64,000 bases of DNA from Hepsetus odoe (Eukaryota > Chordata > Actinopteri > Characiformes > Hepsetidae). Location: positions 26,663,862 to 26,727,861 of the forward strand of contig CM029366.1 of assembly GCA_017165825.1 (NCBI GenBank), given 5' to 3'. Under the pieces are notes generated by a model. It was given only the letters and a program-made list of their open reading frames with translations, was not told the DNA's origin and did no database searches. Position numbers and translations under genes: made by a program. Shown here piece after piece: positions 47,138-60,100 of this stretch; within the stretch, counting starts at the first letter, position 1; every line of letters starts with the position of its first letter.

Positions 47138-50100
47138 ACCTTGTTTCCGCTCACATTTTATGAAAAAGATCTATTGGCTAAACCAGATTCTTTTTTTTTT
47201 TTTAGTTATCAGATTGCATGTCTCCTTACTCACAAGGGCATCAACCGACTTTGACAAAACAACACTTTCTGATCCCAAAACACATGTTAGCTGGTTTCAT
47301 CAATCACAATGCTCCTGGCACTCCAGCAGGCTTGCAAAAGAAGCAGATCCCCTCACTCCTGCCATGGCTGCATAATACACTAGATTTACCATAGATTATT
47401 CCTCACTAATCTTTCCAAATGAACAAGCCTTTGTGAAGTGATGAAGAGTAGAATGAGCATCTGTTTCTTGTGAAGCAAGTTGTGGCGTACAATCATTGTT
47501 CTCCACTATCAGGCTGCTCTTTTCATCACAGAAAATCTTGAGTGATCATGATTGTGTGATGATAATCAAACTGTCAGAGAAGGACTGGAGCACTTAATTG
47601 TGTTTCTGATGTGTGTCTATTGAGGCTTTTGATGATCAGTCCCAACAAAAGATGTGGTGGATTAGTTGCCCCTCCTTTCATGTTCCTCACATTGTGTTGC
47701 TTTGATTTTGTGTATTACAAGATTTGAAGCCTTTAAGTTTGAATCAAGGCCAAAAGACTGTAAAACATGGGATATCGTGCTTCAAAAGGAGTGTAAAGAT
47801 TTGCAAAATGAAACCAATTTAAGCCCTTTTCAACTTGTCAGTGGATGTTATCTGACTGAGGTCCATCGCTAATGGGGAAATTCCACTTCAGAGTCCATGT
47901 TTCACTGTTGTCTATGCTTGGTTCCTTCTTTTGAATCATGCCTAATTTTTGCATTCCCATGTTTAACAGTACTTACAGAATTGCAGGCGACTGTACTTTT
48001 TGTCCATAGCACTGTTCGAAAAATACATTTTGAAGGGCAATGTCTGATGCTCTTAAGAAGAATGCTGTTGATTTCTGACTCATTCTTTTGAATTCAGCAT
48101 TCTTGACTGACTCTTTTCTATTCTTTCAAGCTTCTTCTCTTCTCGTGTTCTTTATCTGGACAGAATGCTGTTGGTTCTACTGAATGAAACATATATCATA
48201 AGATAGGTGGGACAGAGCTGCGATACAGACTGTGTTTTTCAACAAAGCTTTTCTACATGAAAAATGCATGAGGCCGACATGCATAAGCTAAAGGTTCATC
48301 TCAATTGTGTTGCCTCCTTCTTTAGAGGCTGGTGAATTGGGAAATAATCAAATAGTCACCCTATTGTTGGGAATGGAGAAAAATGTCAAGAATTGCAGCT
48401 AGGAGTCAGGTTGGAGAGAGTATCGGTTCAGTCCAATATGTGTTCTGTTCCATAGGCAGAGGTGCCTGCCACTATCTTTGTGGGGACTCAGCAGGAGTCT
48501 GGTAAATGGACCCTGATTGATCTCAGTACCCCTCAAAGCTTATTGGATGCTATCTCCTGTTGTGATCTATCCATTGACTCTGCAGCTCTACTAAGTTTGC
48601 TTACTTCTTTGTGGTTCTCCCGGGAGGCATTCAGTTGAAGCCTGCTTTCGTCTCATCAGGGAAGATAGCATTTCAGGATTCTAAAATATGCATCCACCAA
48701 GTAGGAAACTTTTCCCATTTCCATATAAACTCTTAAGATTAGAGCAAAACTTACTCAAGTTTGAGTTACGGCAGCAAAGACTTCGCCTGACATGTTGGAC
48801 GAAACATTTCTGGCTTACATTTTAGATTTGTCTGGTGTGAAAATTGGCTGGGACTTCATGTGTTGAGGATTAATGTACTGTATTTAGGCCTGTCTGTATT
48901 GATTTGTGCCGCACTATAAGCTTGAACAGACCTCATCCTTAGACCTTAAAAATTTACCTGCATTAAAAAAAGAAAGAAATGTGGATCTGCCTTAGCATAC
49001 CCTTAACCTCAGACACTGCCAACAGAGATACACCACTTAGACTTTAGAATTTTGTCGATTTCACCGGCTGGTTATTTGTACCTGGGCCCATACAGAAGTA
49101 AAGATACTTTAAGCTGTGATGCAATATGTGTCGATTACAACTGGAAATAGCAGATAAAAGCAGAGCACAGTGACTGCAGGGTAGCTGAAATGTTATATAT
49201 TTTCTTTGCATCACAAGTTTCAAGAGTTACACTCCTACTGCAAATGCATGATATAATTCTCTGTGAGTCAGGCAGGTTTCAGGCAAACGTTTACTATGGA
49301 GCAATTCATTTCACTTTCTAAAATTACTTCTGGTTGTACTTTTTACATGACTTTTACAATTTAATGTTTAAGTGCTTCCACCCAGTGATTTTTATCAATA
49401 ACACACTTTTATAAGCAGTTTCTTGCAGACTTTGACAATAATGAGCCACAGGACAGGATAGTCACTGAACTGAAATAGGAGTTTTATTCTTCTTTTCATT
49501 GTCCTAAATGCTGACCATGAGGGTCATCAGCTCGAGCCTGTGATATTCTTGTTTATTTAATGAAATAACTGGGGGTGATGTAGTATTAAATAGTCTGTAG
49601 TCGTCGTCTTCTTCTTCTTCTTCTTTTTTTTTTGTTGTGAATACCAAAGGGGTCACTTTAAATGAGAAGACACACAGAAACAATGACTTTAATGAAATCA
49701 GAGGCCCAGAAATTCCCAGAAAGTCTGTATCTATTTTACAGAACAATTAAAGGTGGTCCAGGAAAATCATGAATAGATGACAGTCCTAGTTTTGTGGCAT
49801 ATATCATTGTGTCTGATGTGGGAATATTCTTGTAGCATTGTTTTTAAACTAATTTCTTTGAAAACTTCCATTCCCATTTGTCCTCAGTCCATTTGCATGT
49901 CAGTCTACAGATGCCAAATTCAGTTCTTGGCCCTACTGACTGACTGAGTGACCAAAATGTTGATAAGAATCAGAAATCGGACTTTTCTGCTAGCCCGAGT
50001 GTGATCTGACCATTCTGCATTAAAGACTCACCGACGGTCTTAGCGGACACGACTCACAAGTAAAGTTCATTTCCCATAACGCTGATAGTTCTGCTCCATT

Positions 50101-52343
50101 CTCCTCCTCCACCCCAAAGCTAACGCTCTCTTTCAAGAAGCCGAGGGCTGATACAGTGTTCAGCCACAGTCACTGTGCAGCCTTGTCGTCTAATGTTTCC
50201 CTGACTCCTGGTAGATTACTCAAGCCATTTGATGGGAACACATCCGACCTTTGTCCTCTCCATTTTTCGCTCACATATCACATGTTGCCAAAGCTGAAGC
50301 AAGTCTTGTCAAGACCTAAAAATATATTAGACCAATTGCTTTACTGGACAACATTACATTTGAATGAAGTACTGGTTTTAGATATTATGCAAATTATGTT
50401 TACTGAGTGATGAAACATTTAGTGCCTTGAATTTACGTGATTCCAATGCGCAAGTTTCCCCAACTCAGTTTCCCCCGAGAATGAAATGGCCTTTTGGCAA
50501 TAATTTTGTTGATGTAATATAATTAATTCATGTGGGACCTTTTCATAGCGAATGGCAGAAACATTTTTCATGGCGAATGACAGAATTTCACAATGTCTGT
50601 CAAATCCATAACTCTTGCTGTAGATGCAGTCTTGTCTGTTCTTGCTTTACTGCATTCTCCCTGTTCCCATTCCTCCCTGTGATGTCAGAGTGCATTAAAT
50701 GATTTTTTTCCTCTATTTTGTCTTTTTCTTCATCCAGTGACATATTTTTATTTCCTTGTTGATAATCTATAAAACTCTACATGCTCTTCCACTCCTCCAA
50801 TATCAGGATGGTAAGTGGGCAGTACAAGCCCACTTTTGTTTGTAAGGTCAATGACTCTCTTAAACATTGCTCCTTAATTGCATTTACAATGTTGAGGCTC
50901 ATGAAATACAAACAAGACTGCCCCCTTCCCAGTGCTGGTAGTGTCTTTTGTGACTGGTTAGGTGAAAGTGAGAAACTGAACACAAATAAATGGGAAAACC
51001 CTTTCCCCAGCCCCAAAAAGGCAATTTAATTCTAAATTTTAATATGTGCATGCTCTAATTCCAGTTCTTTATGAGCACCTGCCATACAAAAATGAAGACT
51101 CTAATTTCAAATGATGCTTTTTTGTGTGCTTGTTGCACTGACTGCTTATAGATTTGTTAGGTGTTTTAAGCAGGAAATTCAATGTCATCCAGCATCTCAG
51201 AATTAAGATCACTACAAAGTGCCATTAGCTTAAATGGGATCTTTGCCAGCTTTCTGTAAAGCCTGTACGACCTCGCAAAAGTAGCTGTGAAAAAACACAC
51301 TGTGGAGAGATCGATTCAGATTAAGCCCGGATTATCACTGAGGCATGCGTACTGTTACTTTCATATTCATATTGTACACTTTTCCCAGCTTAAAAGATAG
51401 ACCGTACTACTCGCCTGTCCTGGTGGTGACAGTGACAGGATGAGAACATTTAACATTGTAAAGGTTTTGTGATAGTAAAAGGACAAGAACAGAGGTCAAG
51501 CTTGGTAATCTAATAGGATTCACAGCAGGTCTTCTGTCAGTGGTGACTACATTTGTTTGGTTAGAAGAGCACCTGGAAATGAAAGTGCATATACAGTACA
51601 CACCTACACACCTTTGACCTAATCTTTAGGCCCCCTTAGCAATGAGTGGTAACATTAAAACTGTAGCCATTAGCTCACAGGAAATCTTGGATTTCCTAAT
51701 TTAGTGAATTATATAATTTTCTGCCTGGGTCAACAGATCATGGTTTCAGTGTGGCATGCAACACTGAAGGAGAAGCATGCTGTGCTGGGAGACCCTGTAC
51801 TGTATCTAATTGAAATGGCAACCTGAGAGACAAATCAATTGTTGCAGGCCATGGAACAGGAAGTACTGACCACTCTGTTGTGGGTGGTGTTATCAGATTT
51901 CTTTACAATCTGCTAACACTCTCCTCTTTTATTGTTCTTTTCCTTTTCAGAGGTGCTTCATGCTGCACTCAGTGTTTCAGGGCTTTGAAAGCGTAATGAG
52001 AAATTGCATTAGGGCATGAAATGCAAGGCACAGCCAACTCTTACGGACTTGTAGTCAAGGACTGTACAAAAAAAAAACATCTTTTGAAAAGGGTTGATCA
52101 AATTATATTCTCTTCAATATTGGTCATTTTTCCTTGTCTGGTCAGTTTCTACACAGTAAAATGCCACAAAATAATTAATTGTAAACTGGATAAGATAAGC
52201 GATCATTCGAAACATTGTAAATCATCAATAATGTCATTATTTAAATGATGTCATCAATAGTGTCGTTTGTCAAATAGTGTGTGATTTTGAACCGTGCAAA
52301 AGACTGTCCTCCTATTTTATTAATGTCTAATCAAATGCAAATT
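47138..52343. other. grm4: intronic non-coding DNA, 5 kb without transposons
   Basis: Apart from a (CTT)n run I see no interspersed repeat and no exon over about 5 kb, the longest such interval in the window. Short frames here have no recognisable product. Confidence 0.45.
49600..49625. repeat. (CTT)n microsatellite with poly(T)
   Basis: CTT units followed by a run of T. Confidence 0.9.
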
Positions 52344-52344
52344 G

Positions 52345-52608
52345 GGCAGCGGTGGCCTAGTGGTTAGGGAGTTGGCCCTGGAAGATTGTGGGTTCAAACC
52401 CCTTCCTGGTGGGTTGCCCTGAGGTACCCTTGAGCAAGGTGCTGTCCCTTTCAGCTCGCTCCTCCCTGCGATGGGCTGGTGACCTGTCCAGGGTGTGTCC
52501 CTGTCCTTTGCCCTGAGTGAGCTGGGATGGACTCCAGCACCCCCCTGTGACCCTAATTAGGACAAGCAGCCCAGAAAATGACTGACTGATGACTGACTGA
52601 TGACTGAC
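52345..52608 (+). mobile_element. A-prime SINE with 14-bp target duplication
   Basis: Family A head ('ggcagcggtggcctagtggt') through 'gtacccttgagcaaggtgct', then a switch to the tail 'gatgggctggtgacctgtcc...aggacaagcagcccagaaaa', ending in tandem 'gactgactgat' units. TCAAATGCAAATTG lies at 52331-52344 and 52609-52622. It is the best preserved A-prime copy. Confidence 0.95.
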
Positions 52609-52747
52609 TCAAATGCAAATTGATGAAATGACTCATTTTCAGCATCAAGAACAAAAAAGCAAAATATAATACATTAACAGAATTTCTTCTTAAAAAGTCT
52701 CAAAAATTCTTTAAACTTTTAAATTAATATTAACCAGTTTATTTATT

Positions 52748-52935
52748 GAAAGTGAAAGTGACTGTTTTTTTTCATTGTGAAACACAGCACAGCACACAGT
52801 GAAGCACAGAAAGATTCAACCTCTGCTTTTCACCCGCACAGCAGGGGGCAGCTATTTAAAGCGCCCCGGTAGCAGTGATGGGGATTCAATCCCACAACCT
52901 TTCGATCCTGGGGCTTAGTCCCTAACCTCTAGGCT
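52748..52935 (-). repeat. family A SINE, internally deleted
   Basis: Reverse copy: 'gaaagtgaaagtgact' tail, 'gcacagcagggggcagctat', 'gtagcagtgatggggattca'. It lacks the 'accttgctcaagggtacctc' block between body and B box. Confidence 0.88.
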
Positions 52936-54451
52936 GACTCAGCTGTTTTATTGCTTCCTCCCTTTGCCTTTATTGTTTGACTTGCATTCTTTTTCAAGAA
53001 TCATTGCTTCCATCGTTTCTGCAGGGATATTTTTTAGTCTTTCATGCTCAGTCCAGTACAAAGTTCAGTCTCCAAGCTGTCTGCATTTTCTGCATGCCAT
53101 GATATGCTATGTTAATCCCAAATCTAGATTTACACGTAAACCTGTAGTGTAGTAATTCTTCCATGTCGCACATTTCTGATTTCAGCATTCTGTACAAATG
53201 ATCTTCGTTTTTGTCTTTTTTCATTTTCTCAGCAACAGCTTCACATCCTTTTATAGTAGAGATGTCTTCACAGAGTTGAGATGTCTTCTCACAGTGGAAG
53301 CATGGAGAGAAGGTGTGGATTTGATTGAGATCTGTAAGAAAAGGGAAAAGCAGAGCCAGATTTTCTCCTCTTTCTGAAAGATGGAAGCTTTAAGTGCTGT
53401 TTATGTGTACGTGACAGTTTTGACGGTCTACTAGGTCTGAGGGATTCCATTTTTTCCACATATTTTATTCATTATGAGCTTTTTTTTCAGTTATTTTTCT
53501 TAGACTGTCCCTCAGCATGAAAGATGATCTTTCTAATCTCCTGAGGAATCTTCTTTAGACTTTCTAGATGCACATAAGAAAAAAAAAAGTGAGGCAGCTC
53601 AGGTGTGTGTGGCTACTTGTGTGAATATTTGTGTCTTTCTGAGAGGAAACATGATAAATAAAAGCTTTGGGAACAGCGTTAGCTGCGAGGAAACATCTGT
53701 TACTAGTTGGTTTTCGGATTGGCAAAATGGAGTTATATATTTTGTTTTTTTCAGGCACTGAAAAATGAATCACTGGTACTGAACTAGTGTTTCACTGGAA
53801 ATCAGTTAAGTGGTAGCAGCGTGTAGTTATAGAAATGTAGATATTGAGAGTAACATCAGCATCTGAATCTCTCCATGATATTTAGAATAATGACTTTTGT
53901 GGCTGTTTCTCATCTTCTAGTCATCACTGGAAAAAAAATCTTAATCACTATATGCATTTTTTGACATGCCAACTACCATTTACACTGTATCAAAATCTTA
54001 ACCAACTGACCAATAATAAGGTTAATATCAGAAAAAATCTTTTTTTTTACCTTAACATCCAAAAAAGTAGACTTTTTTGAGATACAAGGTTTTGTTCTGA
54101 CACTGCCTTTCTCCTGACAGCTTTGACAGCTCCTTTCAACCTACCTCCACACCATCCTGTCCTCCCCTTTCACCCGCTCTCTTTCTCTTTGCACTGATAG
54201 CAGCAGAGCAAATATGAGATTTTAGAGAGGAGCAGAAGTGTGGCTGTACTGGTATCACTTATTATGTTTCTCTCAGTTTACCTTCTTTTTTTTTTCTTAA
54301 AAAAAAGCAGAATATTGCCATTCCTCTTGAAAAATGGTATGAGTTTACTAACTAAAACTCACTATAAACTTGTCACCAAAAAATCTATATGTAATAATGT
54401 AGTATAGTATAAAAATTAGATTCTTTACATTTTCAAGTTAGGATTTAATTT

Positions 54452-54745
54452 ACTCAATCAGTTTCTTAATCGCTGACCATGATTAGGGTCACAGGCGGTG
54501 TTGGGAGTCTATCACAGCTCTCACAGGCGAAAGACGGGGAAACACCCTGGACAGGTCGTCAGTTCATCATGTAGACACACAAACACACACACAATCACAC
54601 CCAGGGGTCAACTTAGCATCTCCAATCCTCCTAACGTGCATGTCTTTGGATGGTTGGAAGGTAACCGGAGTTCCCGGAGGTAACCCACACAGACACAGGG
54701 AGAACATGCAAGCTTACCTGGGCATCCAACCGTGGACCTTCTTGC
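54452..54745 (-). repeat. DANA/mermaid-like SINE (family C), diverged
   Basis: Reverse copy: 'ccctggacaggtcgtcagtt' tail complement, 'gtgcatgtctttggatggtt' and 'cagggagaacatgcaagct' (complement of the 'gcatgttctccc' block). The tRNA head is mostly lost. Same family as 15999-16305. Confidence 0.82.
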
Positions 54746-55377
54746 TTTTATTTGAACATTTTTAAACAAGAGATTGGGAATATGCTTGCTTTACATGCTG
54801 CTTCTGTAGATGGGATACATACGCACATAATCTTACATAACGACATTACTATAAACCTTTTCTGGTGCAGTGGCAGAGAACACTTGTAAACTCATACAGC
54901 GCTTTATGCAGAAGTGTGGTGAGGTCAAGCTTTGAACTATGATGCATCTATGACTCAATATACATTTTTTAAACACAGAACCTTACACTAATTGCCTTTA
55001 CATGCTTGCTTTGGAAAAATAAAGGCAACTTGACACCACAATCCATAATACCATCCAATGGTGCTGTGAAGTATTTCATTTCATTTCATTTTTAATTTTT
55101 GCTTCTTTATGCAACGCTGTGTTATCAGGCTTTTGTTTTTTTAGGACTACTGTCCATTTTTTCCTACTGGACTAATATAATGTGTGTCTATCATGGCCCC
55201 ATTTACTGTAATTTTGTCTAGATTAGCAGAGTATGACTTGACCATATGCATCTGTTGATCAATGCTATGATTACCAGGAGGCCTTTGATATTTTGAGCAG
55301 GAAATGTACTTCATGAAATCTTAATGGATTCAAAGCTTTTCCTGAGCTTGTAGAGCAAAAAGCACTGCCTCTCAAGA

Positions 55378-55394
55378 GGGAGAGAGAGAGAGAC

Positions 55395-55435
<41 letters not shown>

Positions 55436-55441
55436 GAGAGC

Positions 55442-55505
<64 letters not shown>
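55378..55505. repeat. (GA)n microsatellite
   Basis: About 125 bases of GA with a few GACA and GCGAAA interruptions. Confidence 0.97.
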
Positions 55506-55507
<2 letters not shown>

Positions 55508-56647
55508 CCCTCCAAATTTGCTGTCTGTGAAATCACAGACAAATCAAAGATCAGAGCCAATGCCATGACAACAGCATCACTGAGGTGGTGATGTATTTCC
55601 TTTTTGTAGGGGAGAAAAAAATACTCTGCGAACTCTACATTCTCTCTTTTGTCTTACAGACTAAAAACTGAGGCTGTTCAGAAGACCTGCATTCTATAAT
55701 CTGTACCAAGCCTGCTATTTTACACACAGATAAGGTCAGACACTTTACCACGATAGAGTACAAAAACATCTTTACACATTACTAAGATGAGTACCTCATG
55801 CAGAACAATAATGAGACAAGTTGAGGTTTAAAAAAAATAATAATTAATGTTATTAGGAGGAAAACAGGTTCACCAGTGAGTAATTTTCCTGTTTCCATTC
55901 TCATTTTGCATATAACTAGATTTTAGCGTTCATATGCTGCATGAATTTGAATGAGTGTGCACACAAAGGCATTATTAATTAACATATTCTTATTTAAACA
56001 GCATAGCCCTGTTGTGGCATAATAATGACTTGCCCCAACTCTGGTGATCCGTAGCAGGAACATGATCACTAATGAGCTTATGGAAATCCAAAGTTCTGGA
56101 AAGAAATTGCTTTCCGTTCTCAGTGGCTTGTAACCAGTGTTATAGTTTGAGGGAGAAAAAGCCATTCTTTGACATGAGTTGATAAACCACCCAGAAATGC
56201 TGGAAAAGCTACATGGATCTCTCCTTGGCATGAAGTTTACAGTGTCAGCATGATGAAATTCATTTACCCACATAAACAGCAGATTAGTTCTGGAGAAATG
56301 GGTACGGAGCATACAATAAATATTGTTTTTAAATGAATGGTTTGTGACAAAAAGAAAAGTTTTATTAGGCGTTACTCTCATAGAGGCTTATTTTATCTTC
56401 AAGGAAATGCAATGAAATGCATAGAAAGTTCAATCTGTGATAAAAGCTTTTGGAATTTCAGTGAAAGTGTGCACTTTTAATTGTTGTATATATGTAAGCT
56501 TTATTGCGCGGTGAAACCTTTTTAATAGTTTATAATGAAAGTTCATTTCCTCAGATTTAATTCCAATTATTTAGCACATCGTTTTTGTCTTTCTTGTTCT
56601 TTTTTTTTAATAATGCTTCCTTTTTCTGATCCATTGCTTTCATGTTG
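55506..56647. other. grm4: intronic non-coding DNA
   Basis: A 152-codon minus-strand frame at 55923-56381 is the longest unexplained frame in the intron, but it has no splice context or recognisable domain. Confidence 0.4.
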
Positions 56648-56896
56648 GGGCAGTGGTGGCCTAGTGGTTAGGGTGTGGGCCACATGATCGGAGAACCTGG
56701 TGTTTGAACCCCTTCGCAATGGGTTGCCCTGAGGTACTCTTGAGCAAGGTGCCGTCCCCGTCCCGCTCCTCCCTGCGATGGGCTGGCGACCTGTCCAGGG
56801 TGCGTCCCCCCGTCCTCGCCCTGTGTGCGCTGGGTTGGACACCAGCACACCCCGGCAACCCCATTTGGGACAAGCGGCAGAAAATGGATGGATGGA
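56648..56896 (+). mobile_element. A-prime SINE with 13-bp target duplication
   Basis: Family A head, then the tail 'gatgggctggcgacctgtcc' ending 'gacaagcggcagaaaatgga' with (ATGG)n. Flanks TGCTTTCATGTTG (56635-56647) and TGCTTTCCTGTTG (56897-56909) differ by one base. Close in sequence to the copy at 27414-27660. Confidence 0.94.
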
Positions 56897-57083
56897 TGCT
56901 TTCCTGTTGTTTTTTTTATATGACTAAAATTCAGCTTTATATATTTATTCATTATGTTTATTAAAATGTATTATATTTTCTTTAACCCCGGACCCAACCT
57001 TAACATCTAAACAACGGTTCTATTTCTATGCACGGTCTTTAATCTAACCCTGGTTTGAGTTGTCTTATATTAAATGTCATAAA

Positions 57084-57084
<1 letters not shown>

Positions 57085-57124
<40 letters not shown>
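57085..57124. repeat. (TG)n microsatellite
   Basis: About 19 TG units. Confidence 0.97.
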
Positions 57125-57125
<1 letters not shown>

Positions 57126-60100
57126 CCACACTGTAAAGCATTTTTTTCCCCCCTTATGGCTGCTGTCTCTCTCTGTCTCTCTCTCTTTTTTAATCTTTTT
57201 CTGAGTTTGCCTCTGTTTTACATCTTTTCACACAATCAAAACCCTTCGTGATTTCAGGGTATCATTTTAGAGTATCCCCTTTGTGCTGGAAATATTGTGG
57301 TGCCTCCATCGTTTGATAGATGAATGAATAATAAATCTAGCTGAAGGAGGATGCGGACAGCACAAGAGAAGTTGCCAGCAAAGCAATCAAGGCTTTGTCC
57401 AAATAAAGGCTTTGACAGAGAGCGGCGTGAACAGCAGGACAAACTCACAATGCTGGTCAGTCCTCCTCTTTTTGTTTGGTAAATGTCAACAGAGGTTTGA
57501 GTGTGTATGAATGATGATGATTGCTCCGTTACCCTGCATCACAGGAGAGGAAATTTGTATTGTTTCTGTGGTGGCACCAGACTTAATTACTTGTCCTGAG
57601 GTTTGGTGGTTAGGGGAGACACAAAACAAATCTTGTGAAAATATGGATACTGGTTTCGGCAAAGGGAATAGAGCAGCTCCATTAATTTAGAAGCTGAGTT
57701 TTCCCTCAGACCAAAATGATGAGTGGTGACTGGGCTGATAGCTGGATAAAACTGCACAAATGGTTTGTGCTGAAATGGTTGTCTGAAAATGTAGGGCTGT
57801 TGCTGTTGACTGTCGTAATTGTTGTTGCTGTTGAAATCTCATTAATTGAATTTTTAAGGTAGGACAGGCAGGAATGAGCCTTGCTTTTCAAATATTGTAA
57901 AATCAGCTACTGGGAATAAAAGAAACAAATGTAAATATTCGAACTGGGAAGCTGTTGGTGCTTATATACACCAAAAGTCAATAGATCAATTCTCCTTATG
58001 ACTGCTTTGTGAACACCAGTCCTGGTGTTGTCTGAAACGGATGTCTGTGGTGGTGAAGCATTGTTCATTTTTGCATAGATGAACATAGAAACCATCGACA
58101 TAACCCTTCAAACATTATCTGGCAGTCATGCTGAATTTCATTAACTCCTGGGAACAAAGCAAGACAGGTTTTTATTTAAACCTATGTACGAAGCCTAGAT
58201 AAGAATATTTGGATTTTGGTTAATGCTGATCTCTCTCTTCATTATAATCACAAATACAAAAGCAGTCAAAAAGACAGGATCTATGTTTTTAATGATTTTA
58301 TATATTTAGAGCAAGTAAAGAATAAAAGGTTATTCACATTAATTTAGAAATGTAGATACAGCAAATGTTATATTTGCACTTTCTATTAGGTCTTCTTGCG
58401 ACACATAATTTGCAGACAAACCAAATTTTGTGTCGAAAGGATGGAGGCAGTTTTATCAGTGGAGGTGTTGTTTATGGCAGTTCTTGATTTAACCTGCCAT
58501 ATTGTGACAAGTTGTCAGTTATCATTGTTGAGGTGTGTGATCTGGGTCTGAGTAAGCGTTTTACACCTGACACACAGGTTTGACGCTGTTATTACTTGTT
58601 AAAGATATTCTTGTTGACCTGTGCTACTCAGCTTTACTTAAAATGTGAAATCCTATTTTTTATTTTTTTTTTACAGTGTATATGGTGATATTATGTGTGT
58701 ATTTTCAAATCTACATTTTCAAACCACTTATCTTCTTGTATACTTTGACCTTTTGACTCTTTTCTCGGACCCCCAAACGGGCTTTGGCACATCTTGGAAA
58801 ACCAGTGTTGATAAAAATATGTACCGTTTATAGCTCCACTATTAAGTTTACATTTTGGCCATGAAAATTCAACCAAAAAATTCTGAAGTTTTGTGAATTA
58901 TGAAAATCATAGTCACCTATTCTGGTGTTTTATAATTCTGACAGTGACGTTTACAGCTTCACATTGTATAGTAGAACAATAAAAATGCCAAACATTGTTA
59001 AAGTTTAGTGTAACGCTGATGCTATTTACTTATTGCCAATTAACAGGAGCGGCACTGTTAAACTCCCAGGATCCACTTGAAGTCTAGCATGCACTATGGA
59101 AAAAAATGAATATGAAAACAAATGTATGCAAATTTTCTAACAAGTGGGAACTGCTGCTTTACATACAAAACAATCTTAATACTAACACCATGCAAGGTGC
59201 AAGGTTCACCTGTTACAAGAATTAGCATCCTTCTGAGAAATGTTCAACACTGCTAAAGCAAAGACAGAGCGAACTACACACATGTTCAACGGCTCTACTT
59301 TTTCCTCATAATATTTTTGGTCTCTTTGCTGTGCTTATGCATAATTGGGGTCCAGCTGGGATCAGAAGGCTGTAATTATTAATTACAATACATTCTGTGT
59401 CCTTTTTCTGTGAAGTTTAGCAATGATAGGAAAGCAGCAACAGGTATACCTGTTAAAATCTCTCCATGAATTCTCCATCTGTGGTGTCATGATTAGCAGT
59501 GAAATAGACAAATAAGGATAGATTGTAGAGGGGAGTCGAGATGGCCCCCTGAGCTAATCACCATAATTAAGCAGGTGGTATTTTCCCTTGCCAATATTTC
59601 ACCCTCAATCGCCATTGAGAGGTCCTTGCCATTGAGGCTACTTTGAATAATTAATGTTCCTCACAAGCATCTATAATTGAGGCTTTTCTCCATTAAATGT
59701 CTGAAGAAGATACAAGGGAGGCGTCACTGCCGCTTTCTTTCGATGTTTATCGCAAACGTTATGTAAGTGGTCTCTGGCTATTATTATATCTGAGGTTTAT
59801 CTGCATGGATGCGTCTAATGCTATTGCTCAGTACATCTGTATGTCCTGGCTGTAAAGCACATTACCTTCTCAACAATGACAAATGAACAAAACCACTTGA
59901 CTTTTATTGGCCAGGATTGCATCAGTTGACTGTGAGGTTTTTATTTTATTACCTGTCATTATTTTATTAGCTTTCTTAAAGTGTGAAAATGTGCTTTCTG
60001 CAGGAAAACATTTTTCTCTTTTTCTGAGACAATGACACTCCACACAAATACACACTCACACACGCCATTTCTGCGACACCGTATCACAGCATCTGTTGAT

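Noticed and set aside
46870..47375. Open frames on both strands across (TA)n/(TG)n
   Set aside because: Microsatellite and MITE sequence, with Tyr-Ile and Cys-Val dipeptide runs only.
55372..55566. Ser-Leu repeat frame over the (GA)n tract
   Set aside because: Simple-sequence artefact.
55923..56381. A 152-codon minus-strand frame in the intron
   Set aside because: No recognisable domain, codon bias or splice context. A frame of this length is possible by chance in 43 kb of intron.
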